Both the position numbers and the translations under genes were made by a program. Under the pieces are notes generated by a model. The model saw nothing but the letters and a program-made list of their open reading frames with translations, was not told the origin of the DNA and made no database searches. This document shows positions 55,882 through 64,000 of a DNA stretch of 64,000 bases, one piece after another. The DNA is from Flavobacterium turcicum (GTDB lineage: Bacteria > Bacteroidota > Bacteroidia > Flavobacteriales > Flavobacteriaceae). The stretch spans positions 186,001 through 250,000 of the forward strand of contig NZ_JAAOBY010000002.1 of the NCBI RefSeq assembly GCF_011365745.1. Direction: 5' to 3'. Numbering within the stretch: position 1 is the stretch's first letter; each line of letters begins with the position of its first letter.

Positions 55882-56214
55882 TTAACAACAATTTCTTTTC
55901 GGTCGATTGATCATAGTTCTTTTATTCAATCGATCAAAAATGGTAAAAACACGTTCCAATTTGTTCCATTCCAAAGTATAAAGCGATTGAGTTCCGCTAA
56001 ATTTTCTACAAATTAGTTTTTCTTCTAACAAGTCATTCAAATGTTTTGATACAGTTGATTGTGAAAGGGGTAATTCTGCTACCAATTCTTTACAAGTACG
56101 GTCTTTATGTTTGGATAAAATTGTTATGATTTGAATTCGTGCTGGGTGAGACAAACATTTTGCCATTTGTGATAATTCCAATTCTAAAGCGTGAAAAGTA
56201 TTGTTGTCTTTCAT
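55882..56214 (-). CDS. ArsR/SmtB-family repressor
   Basis: 110 residues, winged helix. Recognition part is TCKELVAELPLSQSTVSKHL (residues 44-63). The N-terminal helix has MAKCLSHPARIQIITIL. Cys in TCKEL and a Cys pair at the very C-terminus could bind metal, but it lacks the ELCVCDL metal motif, so sensing of another signal is equally possible. It is divergent from the TonB receptor gene, which is the likely target together with its own promoter. Confidence 0.88.
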   Translation of the reverse strand: MKDNNTFHALELELSQMAKCLSHPARIQIITILSKHKDRTCKELVAELPLSQSTVSKHLNDLLEEKLICRKFSGTQSLYTLEWNKLERVFTIFDRLNKRTMINRPKRNCC

Positions 56215-56334
56215 ATTAATCGTATTTATTAGATGAATAAAATCTAATTTTTAAATTTTTTTTTGGTTGTTTTATATGTTGTTTATCAATTAGTTGTGAT
56301 TTTTGTTTTAAATATTAATCGTTAAAGTACGATT
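56213..56334. promoter_or_regulatory. Candidate ArsR operators
   Basis: The word ATATTAATCGT occurs twice, at 56213-56223 (over the ArsR start) and at 56312-56322. The second copy is part of the inverted repeat AATCGT-TAAAGT-ACGATT (56317-56334). This fits a repressor that controls both divergent genes. Confidence 0.5.
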
Positions 56335-56393
56335 GAAAGATACAACTTTCTTGTTAGTAGTTACGTATATTTCATAAATATAAATTACGCTAC

Positions 56394-59300
56394 ATGAAAA
56401 ACATTTGTACTTTTTTACTTTTGTGCTGTTCTTTAATGGTTTGTGCTCAAGAAACTACAGGAATTTTAAAAGGAAATATTACTGATTCACAAGGAAATTT
56501 TTTACCAGCGGTAGCCGTTACGGTGCTGCAAAAAAGTACTGGAATTCAATACAATACGCTATCACAAGGTGATGGATATTACGAGTTCAATCAATTGCCG
56601 CCAGCAGCTGATTATCAGGTTAAAATTGTACTCGATGGCTACGAAGCGTTAATAATAGAATCGGTTCAAATTTTATTGGGAAAAGCCACCAAAAGAGATT
56701 TGCAATTGATTGCAAATGCCCAACAGCTTCAAGAAGTTACGGTAGTTTCTAATTCTGGCTCTAAAAAAAATAATGAAAAAAGATTAAAAATTGAGGTGAT
56801 AACGAGTCTGCCTAGCGCAAACAGAAGTATTCAAGATGCTACACGATTATTACCAGAGGCCAATTTAAATTCGTTTGGTGGAGCTAATTATCGCTTCAAT
56901 AATTTGTCTATTGATGGTAGCTCAACAAATGATGTTCTTGGTTTTCAGGAACCGGCTAGCGGTGCTGCGGGATCAACTGCATCAGGAACTCCTGGCGGTT
57001 TAGCAGGCACACAACCAATTGGATTTGGTGCCATCAGTGCTTTGTCTGTAAAAACAGCTCCTTTTGATGTAACTTTTGGTAATTTTACCGGTGCTAGTAT
57101 TAATGCAGTCACCAAAAGTGGATCCAATAATACTGAAGGTTCGGTGTATACTTTTGTAAAAAATAAAAATTTAATAGGTTCACATGCCAATGGAATTCGA
57201 CAAGAAAATGCCGTTTTTACTGATTATACCTACGGTGTAAGTTTGGGTGGTAAACTAATCAAAAACAAATTGTTTTACTTTTTTAATGCTGAAGTTGGTG
57301 ACCGCAATGAAACAGTGCTAAATGCGCCAGGAAGCGCCACTTCAAATATAGATCCGGAAACAGTTGCTCAAATTGCTGACCGATTAAAAACAAAATACAA
57401 TTATGATCCAGGAACAGCACTTGATGCTCAAATTGAACGAAAAAACACCAAGCTCTTTCTGCGTTTGGATTATAATATTTCAGATAATCATAAGCTCACA
57501 CTTCGCAACAATTTTGTTACTGGATTTGCAGATAATCTAGAATGGACACCCACAGTTTACAATTTCACCAATCAGGGTTACCGTCATAACTCGACCACAA
57601 ATAGTATTGTAGCAGAATTAAAAAGTAAATTTTCAAATGCTTTGTCTAATAAGTTGACCGTTTCGTTATCTACTGTAAATGATGATCGAACTTATTCCGG
57701 ACGCGTATTCCCACATATTGAAATTATAGACAATACTGCCAACACTATTTTTGCAGGAACGTATCGCGAAGCATCCGTTTATGGATTGACTTTAAACACA
57801 ATTCAACTAACCGATAATGTAACCTATTATGTGAAAAATCATAAATTTACAGCAGGTGCGTCAACAGAGATAAATGCTATTGAATATCGTTTTTTAACAG
57901 CCTTTAACGGAAGATGGCAATACAATTCTGTTGCTAATTTTTTAAATGATCAACCAAGTCGAGTTCGAGGTGTGTACAATATCGAGAACAATGATTTTGA
58001 GTTGAATAAAAGAACGCCATCTGCTGACTATTCGGTGCTTTTGTCAAGCGCTTATGTGCAAGATGAAATCAGACTTTCAAAAAAGTTTTCGATTCTTGCC
58101 GGATTTCGATTGGACTGGCAAAACACACCAACACCTTTTCCAGTTTCAGATGATATCAAAAATACACCTGAATTTGCTGGCTATCAAAACAAGATTAATA
58201 GCAGGCCAATAATCAATCCTCGCTTTAATTTTAATTATACAATTGATTCGGCTGGAAAGTACAATTTAAAAGGAGGAACAGGACTTTTTACAGGGCGAAT
58301 GCCTTTTGTTTGGTACGCCTATGAATACTATATCTCGGGAACCAAATATTTTAATATCGATTACCGACCAACGGGAAGCCTAGATTTAAATGAAGATTTG
58401 AGTCAACTAGCACCTTTACAAAGCAGAAGATTGACTGAGGTGAATTTGATAGACAACAATTTTAATTTACCTCGAGACTGGAAATCGAATATATCTCTTG
58501 ATGTAGCTTTAAAAAATAATTTTGCTCTTAATTTTGAGGCTACCTACACCAAGACCTTAGATGGTTTATTGTTTCAATCCATCAACAGAAAAGAAGATCA
58601 AAAAAGTAATTTTGTAGGAGCTGACAATCGTCCGTACTACAACACATCGGCAGAAAGCATAAAGATCAATCCGAACTTTACAAACGTATTTTTGTTAACC
58701 AATACTTCACAAGGATACCGATACAATCTCACTTTTGGCTTAACCAAAACAGAGGAACGCTACAATGGATTTTTAGGATATACCTATGGCGTAAGTAAAG
58801 ATATTTCGAGCACCAACCGTAACTCACATGCGGCTAATTTTGAATGGAATCAGGCTTTGGTTGCGAATGCTCCTGAACTTACAGCATCTAATTTTGACTT
58901 GCGTCACAAAATAGTTTCTTATCATTTTTATGACCTTCCAATCAAATCAAGAACTTTAAAATTTGGGCTTTTGTACAACGGAAGATCAGGAAGTCCGTTT
59001 AGTTTTGTCTACGAAGGTGACGTAAACCGTGATGGATCGGCTAAAAATGATATCCTTTATATTCCTAGAGACCAATCTGAAATTAGATTGCAAAACATAG
59101 TAAATAGTAGCAATCAAGTGGTAGTTTCGGCTGCAGACCAATGGTTACAGTTGGATGCGTACATTAATCAAAATGACTACTTGCGTAAAAATCGTGGTAG
59201 TTATGCCAGTCGCAATGCGGCGCGCACGCCTTGGAATCATCAGGTTGATTTGAAAGTTATTTTTGAAACAAAACTCTTTAAAAACAAACTCGAATTTGGA

Positions 59301-59522
59301 CTTGATGTTTTTAATGTTGCGAACTTAATTTCTAAAAATTGGGGAACTCAAGTATACGTTCCTAATATCAATAATTCGGGTTATGCCTTACTTGATTTCG
59401 TGCGTATCGAAAATCAACAGCCTGTTTTTCAATTTAAAAATCCACAAGGTAAACCGTGGTTGGTTGATAATTTGAATTCAAGATGGCAAGGACAATTGAG
59501 TGCGACTTATCATTTTATGTAA
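56394..59522 (+). CDS. TonB-dependent receptor (Oar type)
   Basis: 1042 residues. Signal peptide CTFLLLCCSLMVCAQ; a carboxypeptidase-regulatory-like domain (about 22-105, TGILKGNITDSQGNFLPAVA); a plug domain near 110-250 (LPSANRSIQDATRLLPEANL, DGSSTNDVLGF, APFDVTFGNFTGASINAV); and a beta-barrel to the end (SRWQGQLSATYHFM). It imports a ligand across the outer membrane with energy from TonB. The plug resembles the Oar group. Control by the divergent ArsR is likely. Its stop is one base before the end of the convergent hipA gene. Confidence 0.93.
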   Translation: MKNICTFLLLCCSLMVCAQETTGILKGNITDSQGNFLPAVAVTVLQKSTGIQYNTLSQGDGYYEFNQLPPAADYQVKIVLDGYEALIIESVQILLGKATKRDLQLIANAQQLQEVTVVSNSGSKKNNEKRLKIEVITSLPSANRSIQDATRLLPEANLNSFGGANYRFNNLSIDGSSTNDVLGFQEPASGAAGSTASGTPGGLAGTQPIGFGAISALSVKTAPFDVTFGNFTGASINAVTKSGSNNTEGSVYTFVKNKNLIGSHANGIRQENAVFTDYTYGVSLGGKLIKNKLFYFFNAEVGDRNETVLNAPGSATSNIDPETVAQIADRLKTKYNYDPGTALDAQIERKNTKLFLRLDYNISDNHKLTLRNNFVTGFADNLEWTPTVYNFTNQGYRHNSTTNSIVAELKSKFSNALSNKLTVSLSTVNDDRTYSGRVFPHIEIIDNTANTIFAGTYREASVYGLTLNTIQLTDNVTYYVKNHKFTAGASTEINAIEYRFLTAFNGRWQYNSVANFLNDQPSRVRGVYNIENNDFELNKRTPSADYSVLLSSAYVQDEIRLSKKFSILAGFRLDWQNTPTPFPVSDDIKNTPEFAGYQNKINSRPIINPRFNFNYTIDSAGKYNLKGGTGLFTGRMPFVWYAYEYYISGTKYFNIDYRPTGSLDLNEDLSQLAPLQSRRLTEVNLIDNNFNLPRDWKSNISLDVALKNNFALNFEATYTKTLDGLLFQSINRKEDQKSNFVGADNRPYYNTSAESIKINPNFTNVFLLTNTSQGYRYNLTFGLTKTEERYNGFLGYTYGVSKDISSTNRNSHAANFEWNQALVANAPELTASNFDLRHKIVSYHFYDLPIKSRTLKFGLLYNGRSGSPFSFVYEGDVNRDGSAKNDILYIPRDQSEIRLQNIVNSSNQVVVSAADQWLQLDAYINQNDYLRKNRGSYASRNAARTPWNHQVDLKVIFETKLFKNKLEFGLDVFNVANLISKNWGTQVYVPNINNSGYALLDFVRIENQQPVFQFKNPQGKPWLVDNLNSRWQGQLSATYHFM

Positions 59523-59523
59523 T

Positions 59524-60816
59524 TTACAGCTTCAAGTGGTAGCTGCCAATGCGCTCTTTGAATGCAGGATCTACTTGAGCTTGATCGGCAAAAGTGTACC
59601 AATTAGCAACTTTCAATTGAATTTGGTCTATAATATTAGTTGCTTTTTTGATATTCATTGATTTAGCAACTAGTAAAAGATCTTCTCTTTGAAAATTTTT
59701 TCTTTTGCCGTTAATGCTTAAGTTGTGTTGGCTCACCCATTCGCTGTCTGGGCGGTACGCAAAGCAAACATCGTACGCGGGAGCAAGTTCCCAAGCACCA
59801 CCTTTTTGAAGTCGAAAAGCAAAATTTTTTGTATGATCGTCGCAATTTCTAGCAATCACATTAAAAACCATTCTGCGAAATAATTGCTCGGCTTGCGGAT
59901 AGGGCAGGCGCAACAAACGCATGGTTTGAAAAAGTTGCTCGTAGCTAAAACTGCTTATTTGATTAAAATCGTAATGCTGCATGGCGCACAAGGTCTGAAT
60001 GTGATGCTTTTGTTGGCCTCCATCACGATCAAAGCGCTTGGTCATAAAATGCGCTCGATTATTTTCTTCAAGTAAACGCGACTCCATCATGTCAATTCCA
60101 CAAGCTTTAGCCATATAATAGTACGCTAGTTCAATACGGCCGTAGCCTGTGCTTTCGCCAAATTGTACATCGCTCACCGTATCGAGTTTGATTAACCAAT
60201 GTTCAAAACCACTTGGAGCATTGGTTTGACCTGACTTAACTTGTCCTGTTTTTGCATTATACGCAATGATCGCTTTTGGGCGTGCTCCACCTGCCGAAGT
60301 TCCTATTTTAAGAATATCGAGCATGGCTTTTTGTTCGTCTTGAGTTAAATTGGTTTCAAATTCGTCTCTACGAGAAAGCATTTTTTGAGAAATTTGAATC
60401 AAACTATCAATTTCTATATCAAAAGCTCTTTTAGTAGGTTGTAGTTGCGATGGCTCAAATTCTAAAGCGCCCATACCACGAGTGCCTATAAAACACAAAA
60501 GCTCCACAGGATTCATACTGTTTTCAGGGCGGCCGTTTTGTGCAAGCCAACTATTGATTAATTGGTTTCCGTAATCATCGGGTAAAACGTCGGCTAGTAA
60601 ACCGGGTAATCCTTTAAAAGTTTTGATTTGCTGTAATTCTGGAAACGAAAAAATACGATTAGTTGCGTTGGTAATGGGCATTTTCAATGGAGCCAAATCA
60701 GTTTTAGTAGCAACAAATTTCGGATCGTATTCAAAACTAGCCAATCCGGTTGCAGCATTCCATGCAATCGCTCCCACGGTGGTTCCCCAAATTTTGACAA
60801 AAGCAGTTGTTATCAT
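59524..60816 (-). CDS. hipA: HipA-family serine/threonine kinase toxin
   Basis: 430 residues from the ATG at 60816, which overlaps the TAA stop of hipB by one base (TAATG). Full HipA build: N-terminal couple domain (FEYDPKFVATKTDLAPLKMP), LKIGTSAGGARPKAIIAYNA (the activation loop), catalytic loop ARNCDDHTKNFAFRL near residue 315, and AYDVCFAY (metal Asp). HipA kinases inactivate a cytoplasmic target such as glutamyl-tRNA synthetase, stopping growth; the present target is unknown. HipB upstream should neutralise it. The stop is one base from the stop of the TonB gene, without a terminator between. Confidence 0.92.
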   Translation of the reverse strand: MITTAFVKIWGTTVGAIAWNAATGLASFEYDPKFVATKTDLAPLKMPITNATNRIFSFPELQQIKTFKGLPGLLADVLPDDYGNQLINSWLAQNGRPENSMNPVELLCFIGTRGMGALEFEPSQLQPTKRAFDIEIDSLIQISQKMLSRRDEFETNLTQDEQKAMLDILKIGTSAGGARPKAIIAYNAKTGQVKSGQTNAPSGFEHWLIKLDTVSDVQFGESTGYGRIELAYYYMAKACGIDMMESRLLEENNRAHFMTKRFDRDGGQQKHHIQTLCAMQHYDFNQISSFSYEQLFQTMRLLRLPYPQAEQLFRRMVFNVIARNCDDHTKNFAFRLQKGGAWELAPAYDVCFAYRPDSEWVSQHNLSINGKRKNFQREDLLLVAKSMNIKKATNIIDQIQLKVANWYTFADQAQVDPAFKERIGSYHLKL

Positions 60817-61163
60817 TACCAAGTAGAATTTGAGGAGTTATCTGTATTGTTATTTCTGGCGCGTTGTCTTTTTTGTTTTTCTTGCTTGGCAAGTTGCAAC
60901 GGACTTATTTGTTCTTGAATTGTAAATGAATTCAGGACATATAATAAATCTAAAACACGAAGCACTTGCAAAAGTGTTGGTAGCGTAACTGTGCCGCCTT
61001 TTTCTAATAAACTTAGTGTAGAGCGGCTTATGTTGGCAGCTTGCGCGATTTCCTCTTGTGTTTTGTTTTGAGACAAGCGATGGTGTTTTACAAATGCTCC
61101 GATCGTTTGCGATAAAGCCAAATCACTCATTGCTACCCGATCTATGTATGGTTTATCATTCAT
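60816..61163 (-). CDS. hipB: HipB-type HTH antitoxin
   Basis: 115 residues. XRE-type helix-turn-helix: KHHRLSQNKTQEEIAQAANI, SRSTLSLLEKGGTVTLPTLL (residues about 27-66). A charged, disordered C-terminal tail (KQEKQKRQRARNNNTDNSS) follows a second helical part. It represses its own operon and holds HipA inactive. The coupled start of hipA supports the pair. A TAATTTTG -7 element on the minus strand lies at 61202-61209. Confidence 0.9.
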   Translation of the reverse strand: MNDKPYIDRVAMSDLALSQTIGAFVKHHRLSQNKTQEEIAQAANISRSTLSLLEKGGTVTLPTLLQVLRVLDLLYVLNSFTIQEQISPLQLAKQEKQKRQRARNNNTDNSSNSTW

Positions 61164-61201
61164 AATGTTATTAATTAAGTATTAATGATTGCTTTGTCAT
61201 A

Positions 61202-61240
61202 CAAAATTACAACAAAATATAGTATTGCTTACATAATGTT
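61202..61240 (-). promoter_or_regulatory. hipBA promoter and possible autoregulatory sites
   Basis: On the minus strand TAATTTTG (61202-61209) fits the -7 motif, 38 bases before the hipB ATG. Direct words CATAATGTT and ATTGCTT flank it at spacings of 71 and 36 bases, so HipB could bind them. Confidence 0.4.
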
Positions 61241-61405
61241 TTCTTTTTTATTTTAAAACATCTAGTGTTGAATACAAGTAGAGTTCTAGATTGTAAAACT
61301 ATTTATCTGGTTTCTTAGAAAAGGAAGGAGGGTGGTTTTATAAGGATTACTATTTGTACTTTAGATACTAACAAAGTAAAAATAGAGGTTTCAAAAAGTA
61401 TAAAC

Positions 61406-61440
61406 ATAAAAAAACCCCAACAAATGCTGGGGTTTTGTGA
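61406..61440. terminator. Strong hairpin terminator in the gene-poor stretch
   Basis: AAACCCCA (61414-61421) pairs with TGGGGTTT (61430-61437) after an A-run. The hairpin is stable, but no gene ends near it on the plus strand. On the minus strand it follows no gene either, unless the short frame at 61315-61629 is real. Confidence 0.6.
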
Positions 61441-61889
61441 ACTCCTTGGTACAAAATTCGAACCTTTTATTGGAAGATTTCCAGATTTTAAGCGAGCTAA
61501 CAGAGGTTTGAAAAGAAAAGCATTTTGTTTTACCAAATTAATGAAATCAAATTTAGTCTCAATAAAATCGATTATGGATTTATCTAAAGAAACTGATGCT
61601 ATTGAAACTGTAAGGGCTTCAAGCTTCATGAATTGAAAACCCTTAAGACCTGACTGTCCAATAAAAATAAAGATGCTGATGAGATATTTACTGTGATTAT
61701 GAGGAAAATATATTTTAAAGAAATCTTTCAGCTTTTAAAGCTACATTTAAACAGCTAAAGCTGTATTTTTCATTCTTCCAAGATTTTTTCATTTCCTAAG
61801 TACTGAGAAAATAACAACATTTCTTTAGGAAACCAGACTTAAGATTGACATAAAGCGAAAAGCGAAAGCTCTGTATTATCTTGAAAAAA

Positions 61890-64000
61890 TTATAAATCTT
61901 TTAAAGGACTTTCTTCGGAATTATCATCCGAGGAAAATCCAAAACGTATAGAGAGATAGCTGTGCACAGCACTGAAGTTTGGATATTTCATGCCATTTTG
62001 TAACCCGTAAGAATCCAGGACATCAACGGGTACTTTATTCATGTAAAATGAAAATTCAGGGGATGTCAGCCACTCCAGTGGTATTGGAATATAATTTTGA
62101 TCTTCGAGCTGTCTTCTCATTTCTATCGATAGTTTTGCTGCTAAAGCTGCAGCCTCTTGCTGAGTTGAAGGAGGATTTCTCTGTAATAGGATATTGACTT
62201 TTTTTGCAATCACAAAGTTTCTCAGAGCTGAAAGGATCTGCCAGTCAAGAAAACCTGTACTACGCAATGAATTTATAAGTATTTTAAAATTGGGATCCCG
62301 TTTCCAGATTTCAAGACTGACGGATAAACTTTTATAATTACGCTTATATCTGCCGGCAATTTTTTCTAATGACGCAGCCTGATCATATTTCGCGCTGACT
62401 CCTTTAAAAGCTATATCAAGTCTGGATCCTTCGGAATTAAAATCATCAAAGCTGACAGGGTTAAAAGCTGAACGATGCGATTCACTAAACTGTTCCTCTG
62501 TTAAATGATTGAAATATACTTTCTGATAGGTATTTATAATTAATCCCTTATGTCCTAAATTTTGTTTTTTGTAAAGTGAATCAAAAGCTTCGTAGAATTC
62601 TTTACTCGGCAGCAGGCTTAAATTACTTAAAAGAGTTCTAATACGACTCGTTAAAAAAGCATAGTGGTATTGAATCTTTAGCTGATCTGTTACCTCTAAG
62701 GCAGGGATTGCTAAATCCCAGACTGCTTCATCATGAGAAATTCGCTGTTTGAAATCGTGGGTGTATTCATTGTCTTGGCTTAAGTGAATTGTTACCGGCA
62801 TTTTTAGAAGATGCAGATCGACACTCATTAAACCAATCTCACAGAGTATAATTTGAAAAAGGGCAGTAAATTCTTCTGCAATTGCATTCATCTTTACTTC
62901 ATTTGAGAATACAATATTCCATTTTATTCCATGGGTGTCAAATTCTATTTTCCTTGACGGTCCTATATCGCTGAAAGGAATCATGGTAAGTTTTCTTTTG
63001 AGTAATTCTTTTAACTTGTTTTGATCTCGAAATTTTGCTTCAGTATGCTGGCCAATTTCCTGTAGAAATTCGGTATAGATCCAACCGATTTTTTGCTTCT
63101 GATGTTGAATAAATGCCTGCAATTCTGGATGAATTATAGCCGCAGTACTTAGAATAAAGCCAAGTTCCACTAAAACATTTGCCAAAACATGATCTCTTTC
63201 CAAATCAAGATCATCAGCATTAAATTCAATTCTTGCGTGGATGTAATTTTGAAAATCATCTAATGCACTGACCCAGCTGCCCTGCTGGTAGTCGGCGTGA
63301 AAAACGGAAGCATAGCTATCACCAATAATCTTCAATATAGTATGATCGCCAAAATGGACAGACCCCCAGAGAGCAGTCAGACCATAGTATTTAGAGGCAA
63401 TATTCATTCCCAAAGCCCAATATACTTTTGCAATGTTGTTAAGTACCATTATTAATTGGGGGCGGGCATCATCATTATTACAGTAATCTTTAGCTTTATG
63501 CAGGCAGCCTAGGGCTTTAAGATAGTTTGCAACTGAAGGTCTGCTAAGATAACTGGAACTTCTTTGAACCAGCGTTTTTGCCGTTTCAAGGTTTTGTCCT
63601 GTTTTCATTGCCAAAACTTCGATGCTATCCAAATATTCTTCCAATACTTGTATGGCGGCAATCTCTGTATCGAGTCTTATAAGTAGATCTAATATGGCGG
63701 AGGTTTGATTATTAAGCGTCGTTATACTGTAGGTACGGGCCTGCGGGAGAATTTCAGGGATTTTACTGTAGAATTCTACTGACTGAATCGTCTTATCAAG
63801 AATAGAGATGGATGGATCGTTATGAAAATGAAAGTTTCCCATTAGCTGTAAAGCCAGGCAAAGCTCATCGATATTGTTATGATTTGATATTTTATTATCA
63901 ATGGTTTTATGTATTGAATTTCGCCAATTTTCTATCTCGTGGAACGTAATAAGTTCTGGAAAACTCTCAGAATACTTAGCCGCTATTTCCAGCAGTATTA
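61890..64000 (-). CDS. Large unknown helical protein, 5' end beyond the window
   Basis: At least 702 residues. The first in-window Met is at 63842, but the frame is open through 64000 (ILLEIAAKYSESFPELITFH precedes it), so the gene is cut by the window edge. The visible part is helical and TPR-like in its first half (KALGCLHKAKDYCNND, VLNNIAKVYWALGMNIASKY), followed by a mixed region (IEFDTHGIKWNIVFSNEV) and another helical part that includes RNPPSTQQEAAALAAKLSIE, ending SSDDNSEESPLKDL. No Walker, nuclease or membrane motif is seen. I do not recognise the family. It may be part of a larger accessory cluster to the right. Confidence 0.75.
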   Translation of the reverse strand, partial: ILLEIAAKYSESFPELITFHEIENWRNSIHKTIDNKISNHNNIDELCLALQLMGNFHFHNDPSISILDKTIQSVEFYSKIPEILPQARTYSITTLNNQTSAILDLLIRLDTEIAAIQVLEEYLDSIEVLAMKTGQNLETAKTLVQRSSSYLSRPSVANYLKALGCLHKAKDYCNNDDARPQLIMVLNNIAKVYWALGMNIASKYYGLTALWGSVHFGDHTILKIIGDSYASVFHADYQQGSWVSALDDFQNYIHARIEFNADDLDLERDHVLANVLVELGFILSTAAIIHPELQAFIQHQKQKIGWIYTEFLQEIGQHTEAKFRDQNKLKELLKRKLTMIPFSDIGPSRKIEFDTHGIKWNIVFSNEVKMNAIAEEFTALFQIILCEIGLMSVDLHLLKMPVTIHLSQDNEYTHDFKQRISHDEAVWDLAIPALEVTDQLKIQYHYAFLTSRIRTLLSNLSLLPSKEFYEAFDSLYKKQNLGHKGLIINTYQKVYFNHLTEEQFSESHRSAFNPVSFDDFNSEGSRLDIAFKGVSAKYDQAASLEKIAGRYKRNYKSLSVSLEIWKRDPNFKILINSLRSTGFLDWQILSALRNFVIAKKVNILLQRNPPSTQQEAAALAAKLSIEMRRQLEDQNYIPIPLEWLTSPEFSFYMNKVPVDVLDSYGLQNGMKYPNFSAVHSYLSIRFGFSSDDNSEESPLKDL

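Larger units (their letters stand above)
61164..61889. other. Gene-poor stretch (726 bases) between HipBA and the unknown gene
   Basis: Holds the hipB promoter (TAATTTTG at 61202-61209) and possible operator words (CATAATGTT at 61161-61169 and 61232-61240; ATTGCTT at 61188-61194 and 61224-61230). A perfect terminator hairpin lies at 61412-61437 (AAACCCCA with TGGGGTTT), and next to it is a T-arm-like word GGTTCGAATTTTGTACC on the minus strand (about 61450-61468). The two short frames in it (minus 61315-61629, plus 61424-61636) match nothing I know. The rest is AT-rich with short AGCTTT palindromes near 61730. Confidence 0.5.

Noticed and set aside
61315..61636. Overlapping frames on both strands in the gene-poor stretch
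   Set aside because: Neither has a family signature, and each is cut by the terminator hairpin; kept only as a note on the region.

Overview
The window looks like chromosomal DNA from a Flavobacterium-type member of the Bacteroidota. The evidence is AT-rich DNA, almost no Shine-Dalgarno sequences, promoters with the TAnnTTTG -7 element, type IX secretion (T9SS) cargo of both sorting types, PorP/SprF and OmpA partners, and the Bacteroidota-specific arginine pathway that uses an argF'-type transcarbamylase. I could not search any database, so all family names rest on motifs, length and gene context.

Layout. 1-9.4 kb: a T9SS cargo protein inserted between clpB and a duplicated, in-frame copy of the clpB 3' end, then ytxJ and a pair of membrane proteins. 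9.5-18.3 kb: an eight-gene arginine operon on the minus strand, transcribed GNAT acetyltransferase, argG, argC, argD, argF', argB, argE', argH. Two of its gaps hold copies of an interspersed repeat. 18.8-31 kb: lipoprotein, fumarylacetoacetase, glyA, miaE, pentapeptide protein, zinc alcohol dehydrogenase, S9 peptidase, tRNA-Tyr, a thiol-disulfide (TlpA) gene broken by an in-frame TGA, a J-domain/KTSC protein and small unknown genes. 31-43 kb: a hybrid sensor locus (response regulator plus CHASE-PAS kinase), a 49-residue GTG-start gene, a YchJ protein, exported proteins, a VWA/MoxR-type ATPase pair, a DMT transporter and a second two-component pair. 43.2-55.7 kb: a 3180-residue T9SS type B surface protein with 17 nearly identical DUF11 repeats, followed by porP/sprF and ompA-like genes. 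55.9-64 kb: an ArsR regulator divergent from a TonB-dependent receptor, a HipBA pair, a gene-poor 0.7-kb stretch and an unrecognised large gene that runs off the window.

How the genes work together. The arg genes make arginine from glutamate through acylated intermediates, and the leading GNAT is the likely acyltransferase for the first step. The giant protein, PorP/SprF and OmpA genes form a typical T9SS type B cargo and attachment cluster. ArsR and the TonB receptor are probably regulator and target. HipB/HipA is a toxin-antitoxin pair.

The observations most worth a second look are the clpB tail duplication around the T9SS gene, the 788-bp perfect repeat inside the giant gene, the TGA in the TlpA gene, the Walker B variant of the MoxR-like ATPase, the interspersed repeat family, and the unknown gene at the right edge. 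I found no CRISPR array, rRNA gene or intact insertion sequence.
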